A stretch of 63,767 bases of DNA from JADZEJ01 sp964426815 (lineage in GTDB: Bacteria > Patescibacteriota > Patescibacteriia > 2-12-FULL-60-25), in the NCBI GenBank assembly GCA_964426815.1, contig CAYRRZ010000004.1:1-63767 (forward strand), in the 5' to 3' direction. How positions within the stretch are numbered: position 1 is the first letter of the stretch; the number at the start of each line of letters is the position of its first letter. Shown here in pieces: positions 32,420-40,378 of this stretch. The notes under the pieces were generated by a model. The model was not told where the DNA came from, did no database searches, and saw nothing but the letters and a program-made list of their open reading frames with translations. The translations under genes were made by a program, and so were the position numbers.

Positions 32420-33511
32420 TTATTGAACGCTGGATGAAGATGTAGCTGACACCATTCCCGGCAACACAACCTGCACCCAACTCGATCCTGGCTGAAGCAA
32501 TAGATCCGCACCATCCACCGTCTCAAATCGCATATGCTCCCCATCAACACGCTTCCATAAACCCTTCAATTCTTTTCCTTGTCGATACACGGTTACCGGA
32601 CCTTTGCCCGTTGTTCGTATCGCCAAACGACCATAATCATCAATCGTTTCACCCGTCGTCTCTAAAACAATCACATTGGATGCTTGAATTGTTTTTCCTT
32701 CCAAATCCTTTTTCACAACTTTGCCATCCTTGCGTCCATAGGTTCCTGAAGTGGCATCATATGACCAGGTAATAGGCAACTCGGCTGGATATGTAATTGT
32801 CGGCACCGGAATAGCTTTCGTGCTAGACGAAGCAGATTCTGTCGTATATTTCCAAGAAATAAATTGTCCGCTTGTCCATTTCTTTTTCTGTTCTGCGTCG
32901 CGCAATAATTCAATCTTGGTATACACATTGTGCGGCGCTACTCGTGCTTTCCCGCGCCAAAAACTAGATCCATTATAAAATTCATTCAAGTCTTTAAAAT
33001 CTTTCCATGACTTGGCTTTTTCTAAAGCCTCTGGACTTCCACCGACATGGGCATAAACCGACCCAAGACCTCGAGCAAATTCCTCAAAGTATAAACGCGC
33101 ACTACGCACCGGACCAATTTGAGAAACCGTGGATGAAGCATCAAAAACAGCCATAAAGCGGGTTAAACCACCTTCTACCGGAATTTCATACACTAAAGAT
33201 GCTTCCGCTAAACCAGATTGCGGCTTTGCATCTGGATGATTATCAATCATGACGGCAAAGCTCGAGAGCTGCGTAGCCAAGGGATCAACCAAAACACCAT
33301 CCAAAGCGCGTGGCTTTAAACCAATTTCAACCACCTGCCCTTGCGTCGAAGTTGAACTTGAAGGTTGCCCCGATGATACAGATCCGCCTTTTCTCCCTAC
33401 GCCGCTAACCGCATACCACACCAGTCCACCAATAATCACAAAAACAATAACGGCCCCAGCAGCCAAAGGCTTCCAGGACCGTTTTACCCAAGCCACGAGC
33501 TCCTCCTGCAT
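32420..33511 (-). CDS. DUF3048 (YerB-like) membrane-anchored extracellular protein
   Basis: A 363-aa protein with a short cytoplasmic segment, one membrane helix at about 17-38 (AAGAVIVFVIIGGLVWYAV), a Ser-rich stalk, and the DUF3048 domain (PLATQLSSFAVMIDNHPDAKPQSGLAEASLVYEIPVEGGLTRFMAVF, then GPVRSARLYFEEFARGLGSVYAHVGGS), as in YerB of Bacillus. The function of the family is not established. The start at 33511 (MQEELVAWVKRSW) gives 13 nt to rplY; the longer frame to 33631 would run back into rplY. It is followed by murA after 4 nt, so an envelope role is plausible. Confidence 0.9.
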   Translation of the reverse strand: MQEELVAWVKRSWKPLAAGAVIVFVIIGGLVWYAVSGVGRKGGSVSSGQPSSSTSTQGQVVEIGLKPRALDGVLVDPLATQLSSFAVMIDNHPDAKPQSGLAEASLVYEIPVEGGLTRFMAVFDASSTVSQIGPVRSARLYFEEFARGLGSVYAHVGGSPEALEKAKSWKDFKDLNEFYNGSSFWRGKARVAPHNVYTKIELLRDAEQKKKWTSGQFISWKYTTESASSSTKAIPVPTITYPAELPITWSYDATSGTYGRKDGKVVKKDLEGKTIQASNVIVLETTGETIDDYGRLAIRTTGKGPVTVYRQGKELKGLWKRVDGEHMRFETVDGADLLLQPGSSWVQVVLPGMVSATSSSSVQ

Positions 33512-33524
33512 GTGGCGTCTTCGA

Positions 33525-34202
33525 TTATTTTGCAGCTGCTTCTTCTTCAGCCTTCTTAGCGGCTTCAGCAGCCTTCTTTTCTTCAGCTTCCGTCTTAATC
33601 GCTGTAACATCTCCGACTTCGGACTCTTCAAGCTTCTTGAGCTGTTCTTCAGTCAAAGGCGCAGCGACCGTTGCAATCACGCTATCAGCTTCATGGGTTG
33701 CTGTGACACCAGCTGGCATCTTAAGCGAACCAATAGTAATTGCATCATCAAATGTCGCAAGTTGAGACAAATCAACTTCGATTTCATGAGGCAAGTTTGC
33801 AGGCAAACAAGAAACTTCAATCGAGTCAGCATTGGTAACCAATGTACCAGCCAATACCTTAACGGCAGCTGATTCACCGATAAACTTCAATGGAATTTCG
33901 GCTGTCATTTCTTGGTCCATGCGCACCTGATGAAAATCAATATGAGCAGGAGTCATTTGAACACGATCAACCTGCATTTCTTTCACAACTGCCTTGACGG
34001 TGTTTGAACCAATCGTAAGGTCAATCAAGGAAGACATACCGGCGCTACGATAAACCTTTCGGAATTCCGATTGGCTCACCTTGATCGCTTGTGGTTCTGT
34101 ACCATGTCCGTAAATAACCGCAGGAATCATTCCCTGGGCGAGGACGTTTTTAGCCCGGCGACCAGTTTCGGCGCGGGTTTGGGCAGCTAAGGCGTGTGTC
34201 AT
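33525..34202 (-). CDS. rplY: 50S ribosomal protein L25 (CTC form)
   Basis: bL25 binds 5S rRNA in the large subunit. The 225-aa product is the long Ctc type: N-terminal 5S-binding domain (LAAQTRAETGRRAKNVLAQGMIPAVIYGHGTEPQAIKV), then the TL5/Ctc C-terminal domain, and an acidic-basic tail of Ala/Glu/Lys (EEKKAAEAAKKAEEEAAAK). It has a strong promoter overlapping the end of the 110-aa gene upstream, so it is the first gene of an rplY-DUF3048-murA unit. The start has no Shine-Dalgarno (ATTAAGCTAAATT before ATG). Confidence 0.95.
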   Translation of the reverse strand: MTHALAAQTRAETGRRAKNVLAQGMIPAVIYGHGTEPQAIKVSQSEFRKVYRSAGMSSLIDLTIGSNTVKAVVKEMQVDRVQMTPAHIDFHQVRMDQEMTAEIPLKFIGESAAVKVLAGTLVTNADSIEVSCLPANLPHEIEVDLSQLATFDDAITIGSLKMPAGVTATHEADSVIATVAAPLTEEQLKKLEESEVGDVTAIKTEAEEKKAAEAAKKAEEEAAAK

Positions 34203-34223
34203 AATTTAGCTTAATGTGGGCGA

Positions 34224-34252
34224 AGGATAGCTATTTCAGGCTTTTCTGTCAA
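34224..34252 (-). promoter_or_regulatory. Sigma70-type promoter of rplY
   Basis: Minus strand TTGACA (34252-34247), 17-bp spacer, TATCCT (34229-34224). The -35 box is inside the last codons of the upstream 110-aa gene. Confidence 0.85.
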
Positions 34253-34568
34253 GCAAACGACGACCCCAGCCCGCGGCATCGGTTTCAAGCTCCATATGGA
34301 GGCGCAAAACTTCATCCGCTGAAACCGGAACCATATCTTTAAAACGAAGGGCGTCTTGCAATTCAAGATCGGTAACCATACCAACCGTGCTCACCGCACC
34401 AGGCGTCTCTAAAATAACCGCTAAAACAGCGTGTTTACAGCTCGTACATGAGCAATGAAACACCCGAGTCATGCCTTTTTCACCCACCAAACGGATGCCG
34501 GCAGGCAAATACGCCGTTCGGCAAACGGGGCAATGAGCCAACAGTTTTTGAGAGAGTGGCATATCCAT
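34236..34568 (-). CDS. Small protein with two CxxC zinc-ribbon pairs
   Basis: A 110-aa protein of unknown function. It has CPVC at about residues 14-17 and CSCTSC around 39-44, consistent with a four-Cys zinc ribbon, then a helix ending in LHMELETDAAGWGRRLLDRKA. Homologous small zinc proteins occur in many genomes without assigned roles. It ends within the rplY promoter and follows rodA/ftsW on the same strand after a 48-nt gap. The start lies in GATATGG with no Shine-Dalgarno at normal spacing. Confidence 0.65.
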   Translation of the reverse strand: MDMPLSQKLLAHCPVCRTAYLPAGIRLVGEKGMTRVFHCSCTSCKHAVLAVILETPGAVSTVGMVTDLELQDALRFKDMVPVSADEVLRLHMELETDAAGWGRRLLDRKA

Positions 34569-34616
34569 ATCCCTATCCTACCTGTTTATCCTATTTTGGG
34601 CAATGAAAAAGCCCAT

Positions 34617-35726
34617 TTAATCCGAGGCCACAAAACGGGCGCTGGTAGCCACCGATTGAGCCAAACCAATGGCTAAAAACATCATAACCAAGGACGAAGC
34701 TGCGGCTGAAACAAAAGGCAGCGGAATACCTGTAACCGGCGAAATCCCGACATTCATCCCCGCATTCACAAACAAATGAAAAGCCACAAAAGCCGCTAAA
34801 CCAACCAATAAAACCGCCGAAGACGAATCCTCTGCAATCATTCCGATCCGCAATAATCGATATAAAATCAAACCAAACAAGCCTAAAACCATACTAATCC
34901 CAGCAAAACCCATCTCCTCGCCAATCACGGCAAACATAAAGTCCGAGGTAGCAACAGGCAAAAAGCGCAAACGAGCCTGCGACCCCTCCCCAATCCCCTT
35001 GCCAAACCACCCTCCCGAACCCAAAGCAATCCGAGCCTGAGTCACATTATAGCCAGCACCGCGCGCATCCGCTTTTGGATCAATAAACGCTGTTAAGCGA
35101 TTTTTTTGATAGGTCTTTAAACCAAAGGTCCAAAGCAAAGGCAAAGCAATAACCGCCGTTACCACCATCATCCACCACGCATGTCGAGGCAAACCGCAAA
35201 ACAAGACACAAGCCAACCAAATCGCAACCAACACCATCCCCGAACCAAAATCCGGCTGCAACATCACAAGCCCAAGATACAAAGCCAAAGCCACCCCACT
35301 TCCAATAAAAGCCGTCCACGTCAATCGATGTCGCGTATACCGTGGCAAATACGATGCCAAAAACACCACAAAACAAATCTTTGCTAATTCAACCGGTTGA
35401 AATGAAAAAGACCCGATCTGAAACCATCGACCACCTCCATTCAAACTCAATCCAAAGGGCAAAGAGGCTAAAAGCAACACGGCACCAGCGATAAAAGCCG
35501 GTAAAGCAAAAGCGCGCAATTCTCGAAAATGAATAAAGGCAAAACTCAAAGCCAACACAATACCCAAACACGCCGAAATCAATTGTTTTTTAAACTGAAA
35601 AATATCCGTTGCTCCACGTGAAGCATTAATCCCGTAAATCTCAAGCAAGCCAATGGCGCACAAAGCAACCGCCGCAAACAGCAGCACCCAATCAAAACGA
35701 ACAAATACATCAAAAAAACGTCGCAT
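34617..35726 (-). CDS. RodA/FtsW family peptidoglycan glycosyltransferase (SEDS)
   Basis: A 369-aa polytopic membrane protein of the SEDS family, which polymerises lipid II glycans with a partner transpeptidase. It has about ten membrane segments. Family motifs include the RWFQIGSFSFQPVELAKI segment, MLQPDFGSGMVL, and LRFLPVATSDFMFAVIGEEMGF, followed near the end by GISPVTGIPLPFVSAAASSLVMM. The SxQPSE-type motif is shortened to FQPVELAK. Nothing in the sequence decides between RodA (elongation) and FtsW (division); the RIALGSGGWFGKGIGEG and TDFMFAV-like patterns occur in both. No penicillin-binding protein is beside it. Confidence 0.92.
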   Translation of the reverse strand: MRRFFDVFVRFDWVLLFAAVALCAIGLLEIYGINASRGATDIFQFKKQLISACLGIVLALSFAFIHFRELRAFALPAFIAGAVLLLASLPFGLSLNGGGRWFQIGSFSFQPVELAKICFVVFLASYLPRYTRHRLTWTAFIGSGVALALYLGLVMLQPDFGSGMVLVAIWLACVLFCGLPRHAWWMMVVTAVIALPLLWTFGLKTYQKNRLTAFIDPKADARGAGYNVTQARIALGSGGWFGKGIGEGSQARLRFLPVATSDFMFAVIGEEMGFAGISMVLGLFGLILYRLLRIGMIAEDSSSAVLLVGLAAFVAFHLFVNAGMNVGISPVTGIPLPFVSAAASSLVMMFLAIGLAQSVATSARFVASD

Positions 35727-35764
35727 GTCTTCAGCTTAACCGAAACACGTGCGAGACGGAAGGC

Positions 35765-36658
35765 CTACTTTTGTTGAAAAAAATTCGGATCAAGAAAAGC
35801 ACTCGGCTCCATGATGTTTACTTGCGGTATCACTTCAGTCTTTGTCACTCCCGTTAAATTATCCGGCCACAAAATCTGCATCTCACGCTTCTCCCCAGGG
35901 CTCACTCGCTGCGCTTTAACGGTTTGAATCGAAGAAATGCTGCCACCTCGATACAATCGAACAAGTAATTCGACCTCCCAAAAGCCATATGCACCCGAAT
36001 TCACCAAAGTAAAACTCGTTTGACCAACCCGTTTTCCATTAAATGAAATGTCCGTATCGTACCGAACCTTTTCCGCATTCACCTGAAATCGATTTTTATA
36101 AAAGCTTGGATAATCCCCATTCGTCAAAACCGGATCAACGCGATGCCATCGCACAGCATCAATCGAAACCGTCGCATTTCTCCCACCACGCGATTGCGGT
36201 TTATATCCTAATTCTGACAAAACCTGTTTTCCTGAAGGCAAAACATAGCCTTTACGCAAAGGCGTTTCTTCTCCAGAAATATTAAAACGATACATAAACT
36301 CACCCCACCACTGCGGATTTGGATTAAGAACTTCAACCGACAAATCCAAGCGATCCGCCGTCGAATTCAAAACCGAAACCTCACTCAAATTCACTTGTTG
36401 CGGACGATCCCCTTCTAATTCAGCTAACAATTGTTGATTAATCGCGACCTGACGCGTTAAACGAGATTCACGCGGATACGAAATCACATATGCATCAACC
36501 AAACCGATAATCGCATACCCCCAAAACAACACGCAGATCGTAATCACAAAGCCGTATCCAAAACGACGCAATTCTAAACGATGTCGCACCCACCAAGACG
36601 CGATCTGTAATTCGCCTTGCGTAAAAGAACCAATCCGCTGTTCGGGTGAATCGGACAT
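35765..36658 (-). CDS. Unknown single-pass membrane protein
   Basis: Not recognised. I use the ATG at 36658 (MSDSPEQRIGSF), 297 aa, which has TACACT 10 nt upstream; a longer frame to 36727 begins above that promoter. A single membrane helix is at about residues 34-56 (YGFVITICVLFWGYAIIGLVD). The extracytoplasmic part has regular beta-strand patterns, for example SVLNSTADRLDLSVEVLNPNPQWWGEF, followed by NRFQVNAEKVRYDTDISFNGKRVGQTSF, which look like Ig-like folds. It is divergent from gyrB and precedes rodA/ftsW by 38 nt. A structural envelope role is a guess. Confidence 0.65.
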   Translation of the reverse strand: MSDSPEQRIGSFTQGELQIASWWVRHRLELRRFGYGFVITICVLFWGYAIIGLVDAYVISYPRESRLTRQVAINQQLLAELEGDRPQQVNLSEVSVLNSTADRLDLSVEVLNPNPQWWGEFMYRFNISGEETPLRKGYVLPSGKQVLSELGYKPQSRGGRNATVSIDAVRWHRVDPVLTNGDYPSFYKNRFQVNAEKVRYDTDISFNGKRVGQTSFTLVNSGAYGFWEVELLVRLYRGGSISSIQTVKAQRVSPGEKREMQILWPDNLTGVTKTEVIPQVNIMEPSAFLDPNFFQQK

Positions 36659-36668
36659 ACCAGAGGCA

Positions 36669-36677
36669 AGTGTAACA
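36669..36677 (-). promoter_or_regulatory. Extended -10 promoter of the 297-aa gene
   Basis: Minus strand TGTTACACT, its -10 ending 10 nt before the ATG at 36658. Same 12-nt word TCGTGTTACACT as before pgk and the 415-aa gene. Confidence 0.55.
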
Positions 36678-36719
36678 CGAAAACAAAACCACGACCGAAC
36701 CAAGCTCCACAATCCACGG

Positions 36720-36748
36720 TTGCTCAATCCTCCCCCACCCGCTACTAT
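36720..36748 (+). promoter_or_regulatory. Promoter of gyrB
   Basis: TTGCTC (36720-36725), 17-bp spacer, TACTAT (36743-36748), 17 nt before the ATG. Confidence 0.6.
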
Positions 36749-36765
36749 CTGACCTATTCAAATCT

Positions 36766-38796
36766 ATGGCTGAAGACAAGAAAAAATCTGGCTACAGTTC
36801 GGAAAACATATCCGTTCTCGAAGGCCTCGACCCGGTGCGCAAGCGCCCGGGCATGTATATCGGTTCAACCGGCCCTGAAGGTTTACATCACATGATCTGG
36901 GAAGTCGTCGACAACTGTTTCGACGAAGCCATGGCCGGTCATGCCAATAAAATCACCGTTATCTTGAATGAAAACGGCAGCGTTTCGGTTAAAGACAATG
37001 GCCGCGGTATTCCGGTCGATATTCATAAACAATATAAAGTCTCCGCACTCGAATTGGTGCTCACCAAATTGCATGCGGGTGGAAAATTCGGCGGTGAAGC
37101 CAGTGGTTATAAAGTCTCGGGTGGTTTACACGGCGTCGGTGTTTCCGTTGTGAATGCCTTATCCGATTTACTCGAAGCCCGCGTCGAACGCGATGGCGGC
37201 GAATTCGTCCAAATCTATAAGCGCGGTATTCCACAAGGCCCTGTAAAACAAGTTGGCAAAAGCAAAAATCGTGGTACCACGATCACCTTTACGGCGGATG
37301 CTAGCATTTTTACGACGGTTGAGTTTGATCTCAAATACATTCTCGATCACTTACGTCAGCAGTGTTATTTAACCAAGGGTATTCATGTTGAAATCATTGA
37401 TGAACGCAAACCGGGTCAACATGATGTCTATGGGTACTACTTTGAAGGTGGCGTGGCTTCATATGTCCGTCATTTGAATCACACCAAGCAAATCAAACAT
37501 GATGCGATTTTCTATGTCGTAAAAGATGTCGATGTTGTGAATATCGAAGTTGGTATTCAATATACCGATGACTATAAAGAAACCGTTCTTGCCTTTGCAA
37601 ACAACATCTACAATCCAGAAGGTGGAAGCCATATCATGGGCTTTCGCTCTGCCTTGACGCGCGTCTTGAATAATTACGCTCGTGCCAAAGGCTATATCAA
37701 AGAAAAGGATGATAATTTGTCCGGTGAAGATGTGCGCGAAGGTTTAACCGCCGTCATCTCGGTCAAACTTCCAGAACCACAATTTGAAGGTCAAACCAAG
37801 GCCAAGCTCGGCAATCCCGAAATTCGCGGCTATGTCGAAACCGTGGTCAATGAAGCTCTCGCGACTTTTCTCGAAGAACATCCACGTGATGCCGAAGGCA
37901 TCATTGGCAAATGTGTCTTAGCTCAACGCGCTCGCGCTGCTGCTCGTGCAGCTCGTGACACCGTTTTACGCAAAGGTGCGCTCGAAGGCATGACCCTTCC
38001 GGGTAAATTGACCGACTGCGCTTCACGCGACGCCAGCCAATCTGAACTCTATATTGTTGAGGGAGACTCTGCAGGAGGATCAGCCAAACAAGGTCGCGAT
38101 CGCGAATTCCAAGCCATCTTGCCACTCAAGGGTAAAATCTTGAATGTCGAACGTGCGCGTTTGGACAAAATGCTGTCCAATAATGAAGTAAAAAACATCT
38201 TAATCGCGCTTGGTACCAATATCGGCGAGATGTTCGATATTTCAAAGCTGCGCTATCACCGCATCGTGATCATGACCGACGCCGATGTGGACGGAGCTCA
38301 TATCCGCACGCTTTTGCTCACCCTGTTCTATCGCTACTTCCCAGAATTGATTGCAAAGAAGCATATCTACATTGCTCAACCTCCCCTCTTCCGTTTAGAA
38401 ATGGGCAAAGAGATTCGCTATTGCTACTCCGAAGAAGAACGCGACACCCACATCGCTGAACTCCTCAAGCTCAAAGCCGAACGCGCCAAGGGCAAAAAGA
38501 AGGATGCAAAAGAAGTTGAAGCTGAAATCGAAGCCGCTGCCGAAGAAGCCGACGAGGCCGAAGGCGCGGCAAATATCGGTGGCATCCGTATCACCCGCTA
38601 TAAAGGGTTGGGTGAAATGAATGCAGAACAATTGTGGGAAACCACCATGGACCCAGCTCGCCGCATGATGAAGGTCGTCAATGCCGATGATGCCGTCCAA
38701 GCCGACCAAGCCTTCGACACCCTCATGGGTACCGAAGTTGCCCCTCGCAAAAAATTCATCCAAACCCACGCCTCAAACGCTAGTTTGGACATCTAA
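36766..38796 (+). CDS. gyrB: DNA gyrase subunit B
   Basis: ATPase subunit of type II topoisomerase, which introduces negative supercoils with GyrA. Over 676 aa: the GHKL ATPase with EGLDPVRKRPGMYIGSTG, EVVDNCFDEAMAG and DNGRGIPVD, then the transducer domain, the TOPRIM domain with EGDSAGGSAKQGRDR and MTDADVDGAHI, and the closing RYKGLGEMNAEQLWETTMDP. An Ala/Glu/Lys-rich insert (KAERAKGKKKDAKEVEAEIEA) sits in the TOPRIM part. ParE is the alternative, but overall form and the C-terminal PRKKFI ending are closer to GyrB. It has its own promoter and terminator. gyrA is not in the window. Confidence 0.93.
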   Translation: MAEDKKKSGYSSENISVLEGLDPVRKRPGMYIGSTGPEGLHHMIWEVVDNCFDEAMAGHANKITVILNENGSVSVKDNGRGIPVDIHKQYKVSALELVLTKLHAGGKFGGEASGYKVSGGLHGVGVSVVNALSDLLEARVERDGGEFVQIYKRGIPQGPVKQVGKSKNRGTTITFTADASIFTTVEFDLKYILDHLRQQCYLTKGIHVEIIDERKPGQHDVYGYYFEGGVASYVRHLNHTKQIKHDAIFYVVKDVDVVNIEVGIQYTDDYKETVLAFANNIYNPEGGSHIMGFRSALTRVLNNYARAKGYIKEKDDNLSGEDVREGLTAVISVKLPEPQFEGQTKAKLGNPEIRGYVETVVNEALATFLEEHPRDAEGIIGKCVLAQRARAAARAARDTVLRKGALEGMTLPGKLTDCASRDASQSELYIVEGDSAGGSAKQGRDREFQAILPLKGKILNVERARLDKMLSNNEVKNILIALGTNIGEMFDISKLRYHRIVIMTDADVDGAHIRTLLLTLFYRYFPELIAKKHIYIAQPPLFRLEMGKEIRYCYSEEERDTHIAELLKLKAERAKGKKKDAKEVEAEIEAAAEEADEAEGAANIGGIRITRYKGLGEMNAEQLWETTMDPARRMMKVVNADDAVQADQAFDTLMGTEVAPRKKFIQTHASNASLDI

Positions 38797-38801
38797 GGTT
38801 C

Positions 38802-38828
38802 AAAAAACCGCGCTCCACGCGGTTTTTT
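38802..38828 (+). terminator. Terminator of gyrB
   Basis: Perfect 11-bp stem AAAAAACCGCG/CGCGGTTTTTT (38802-38812 and 38818-38828), 5-nt loop, beginning 5 nt after the gyrB stop. Confidence 0.92.
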
Positions 38829-38836
38829 GCTGCCCA

Positions 38837-38865
38837 TTGCCAAAATCTCCATTTCCTGCTATATT
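38837..38865 (+). promoter_or_regulatory. Sigma70-type promoter of secE-nusG-rplK
   Basis: TTGCCA (38837-38842), 17-bp spacer, TATATT (38860-38865), starting 8 nt after the gyrB terminator. Confidence 0.8.
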
Positions 38866-38875
38866 CCCCAGTATC

Positions 38876-38899
38876 AAATCCCCCGCCAAGGGGATTTTT
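38876..38899 (+). promoter_or_regulatory. Terminator-like hairpin in the secE leader
   Basis: 8-bp stem AAATCCCC/GGGGATTT (38876-38883 and 38890-38897), 6-nt loop, followed by five T. It lies between the promoter and the secE ATG (38913), so it may act as an attenuator rather than as the end of an upstream unit. Confidence 0.55.
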
Positions 38900-38912
38900 A
38901 GAAACAAGAATT

Positions 38913-39221
38913 ATGAACCCACTCCAAAAAACCATCGCCTATTTCCGCTCAGCTAAGGCTGAAATGGAAAAAGTCTCCTGGCCAACCCGCCAAGAAACCA
39001 TTCGCTATAGCGGTCTTGTTATCGGTCTCAGCGTCGGTATCGCTGTCTTTTTTGCCGGTCTCGACTTTGGCTTGACCAAATTGGTCGAAGTCACGATCTC
39101 TGCTCGCCAAAGCACCCAAACTCAACAACCAGCTGATATCCAAGTGACGCCAATCACCCCAGATGTCACAGCCACCGGAACCTCGGCTGACACCAAGCCA
39201 GCGACCACTCCTAGCCTCTAA
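38913..39221 (+). CDS. secE: Preprotein translocase subunit SecE
   Basis: SecE clamps SecY in the general secretion channel. The 102-aa product has the short single-helix bacterial form: an amphipathic helix with AKAEMEKVSWPTRQETIRYS (the conserved KVxWPTxxE motif), then one membrane helix at about residues 32-55. A Thr/Pro-rich C-terminal tail of about 35 residues is unusual for the family. It is the first gene of secE-nusG-rplK. The ATG has no Shine-Dalgarno (AAACAAGAATT before it). Confidence 0.95.
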   Translation: MNPLQKTIAYFRSAKAEMEKVSWPTRQETIRYSGLVIGLSVGIAVFFAGLDFGLTKLVEVTISARQSTQTQQPADIQVTPITPDVTATGTSADTKPATTPSL

Positions 39222-39244
39222 TCCCTCAACGCACTTTTTGTTAT

Positions 39245-39793
39245 ATGCCTAAACAAACCCTAGATTACGGCCGCCGCTGGTTCGCGATTCATACCTATTC
39301 TGGCTATGAAGAAAATGTCGCTGATGGCCTCCGCCGCCGTATTGCCACCATGGGCATGCAGGACACCATTTTTAATGTCCTCGTCCCAACCGAAAAGAAA
39401 ATCAAGTTAAAGAACGGCAAGCGCAAGCTCGTTGAGGAAAAAATCTATCCTGGCTATGTCTTGGTTGAAATGACCGTGACTGACGACTCCTGGTATGTCG
39501 TCCGCAATACCCCAAATGTGACCGGATTTATTGGTACCGGCACCACCCCAACCCCACTCTCCGATAAAGAAGTTCAGTCTATCTTGAAAAAGATGTCCAC
39601 CGACGAAGAAACTTCTTTTTCGATCGATTTACAGGTTGGTACTCCAGTCAAAATCGGCGACGGTCCCTTCAAAGGCTTTGAAGGCAAGGTCAATGAAATT
39701 GACGGTTCTCGCGGCAAGGTCAAAGTCTTGGTTTCGATGTTTGGTCGTGAAACCCCACTCGAACTTGACTTTACCCAAATCAAAAAGGTATAA
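39245..39793 (+). CDS. nusG: Transcription termination/antitermination factor NusG
   Basis: NusG links RNA polymerase with Rho or the ribosome. The 182-aa protein has the NGN domain (RRWFAIHTYSGYEENVADGLRRRI to IYPGYVLVEMTVTDDSWYVVRNTPNVTGFIG) and a C-terminal KOW domain (VGTPVKIGDGPFKGFEGKVNEIDGSRGKVKVLVSMFGRETPLELDF). Length and motifs are normal. It follows secE after 23 nt; the ATG is in TTATATGCC with no Shine-Dalgarno. A structured 87-nt gap separates it from rplK. Confidence 0.97.
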   Translation: MPKQTLDYGRRWFAIHTYSGYEENVADGLRRRIATMGMQDTIFNVLVPTEKKIKLKNGKRKLVEEKIYPGYVLVEMTVTDDSWYVVRNTPNVTGFIGTGTTPTPLSDKEVQSILKKMSTDEETSFSIDLQVGTPVKIGDGPFKGFEGKVNEIDGSRGKVKVLVSMFGRETPLELDFTQIKKV

Positions 39794-39805
39794 GAAACCC
39801 GATCA

Positions 39806-39851
39806 GGACGAGGCAACTCGTCCGGGGAACAGGCACGATGCGCTTCTCGTC
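39806..39851 (+). promoter_or_regulatory. Structured leader of rplK with alternative pairings
   Basis: GGACGAG (39806-39812), GCAA tetraloop, CTCGTCC (39817-39823). A second copy CTCGTC at 39846-39851 can pair with the same 5' arm, so two structures exclude each other. No T-run. Possibly an L1/L11 autogenous-control site; the ligand is not established. Confidence 0.45.
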
Positions 39852-39880
39852 GGACCTGAATACCCATCTATCACATATCT

Positions 39881-40306
39881 ATGGCAAAAAAAATTAAGGC
39901 GCTTATCAAGCTCCAAATTCAGGGAGGCGCGGCTAACCCAGCCCCTCCAGTCGGTACCGCCCTTGGTCCTCAAGGTTTGAACATCGCTGAATTTTGTAAG
40001 AAATTCAATGATGCAACCGCTGACCGCCGTGGCGAAGTTGTTCCATGTATCATCACGGTCTACGAAGACCGCACCTATGAGTTCATCTTGAAGATCGCTC
40101 CGGTCCCAGAAATGCTCAAAAAGGCTGCTGGTATTCAAAAGGGTTCCGCTAAGCCACTTACCGACAAAGTCGGCAAAGTGACTCGCGCTCAAATCCGCCA
40201 GATCGCTGAAAAGAAGCTCCCTGACTTAAACTGTCACACCGTCGAAGCGGCCATGCGCCAAGTCGAAGGAACAGCTAAGAACATGGGTCTCACCATTGTT
40301 GAATAA
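39881..40306 (+). CDS. rplK: 50S ribosomal protein L11
   Basis: uL11 forms the base of the GTPase-associated centre of the large subunit. The 141-aa product matches throughout: KIKALIKLQIQGGAANPAPPVGTALGPQGLNIAEFCKKFN, then the C-terminal rRNA-binding domain with GSAKPLTDKVGKVTRAQIRQIAEKKLPDLN and VEGTAKNMGLTIVE. In most bacteria rplA follows at once. Here a strong terminator follows and three unrelated genes intervene before rplA at 42146. The leader contains a 7-bp GNRA hairpin. No Shine-Dalgarno precedes the ATG. Confidence 0.97.
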   Translation: MAKKIKALIKLQIQGGAANPAPPVGTALGPQGLNIAEFCKKFNDATADRRGEVVPCIITVYEDRTYEFILKIAPVPEMLKKAAGIQKGSAKPLTDKVGKVTRAQIRQIAEKKLPDLNCHTVEAAMRQVEGTAKNMGLTIVE

Positions 40307-40314
40307 GCCAGTTG

Positions 40315-40354
40315 AAAAGCCGCCCCAGTCATTCTCGGGGCGGCTTTTCGTTTT
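40315..40354 (+). terminator. Strong terminator after rplK
   Basis: Twelve-bp stem AAAAGCCGCCCC/GGGGCGGCTTTT (40315-40326 and 40337-40348), 10-nt loop, then CGTTTT. It ends the secE-nusG-rplK unit and separates rplK from rplA. Confidence 0.92.
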
Positions 40355-40378
40355 AAGTGGTATCGTATCCCCAATCCT

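Noticed and set aside
32416..32550. N-terminally extended MurA
   Set aside because: The extra 45 residues are Cys/Trp-rich, overlap the upstream gene and do not belong to the family; the ATG at 32415 fits.
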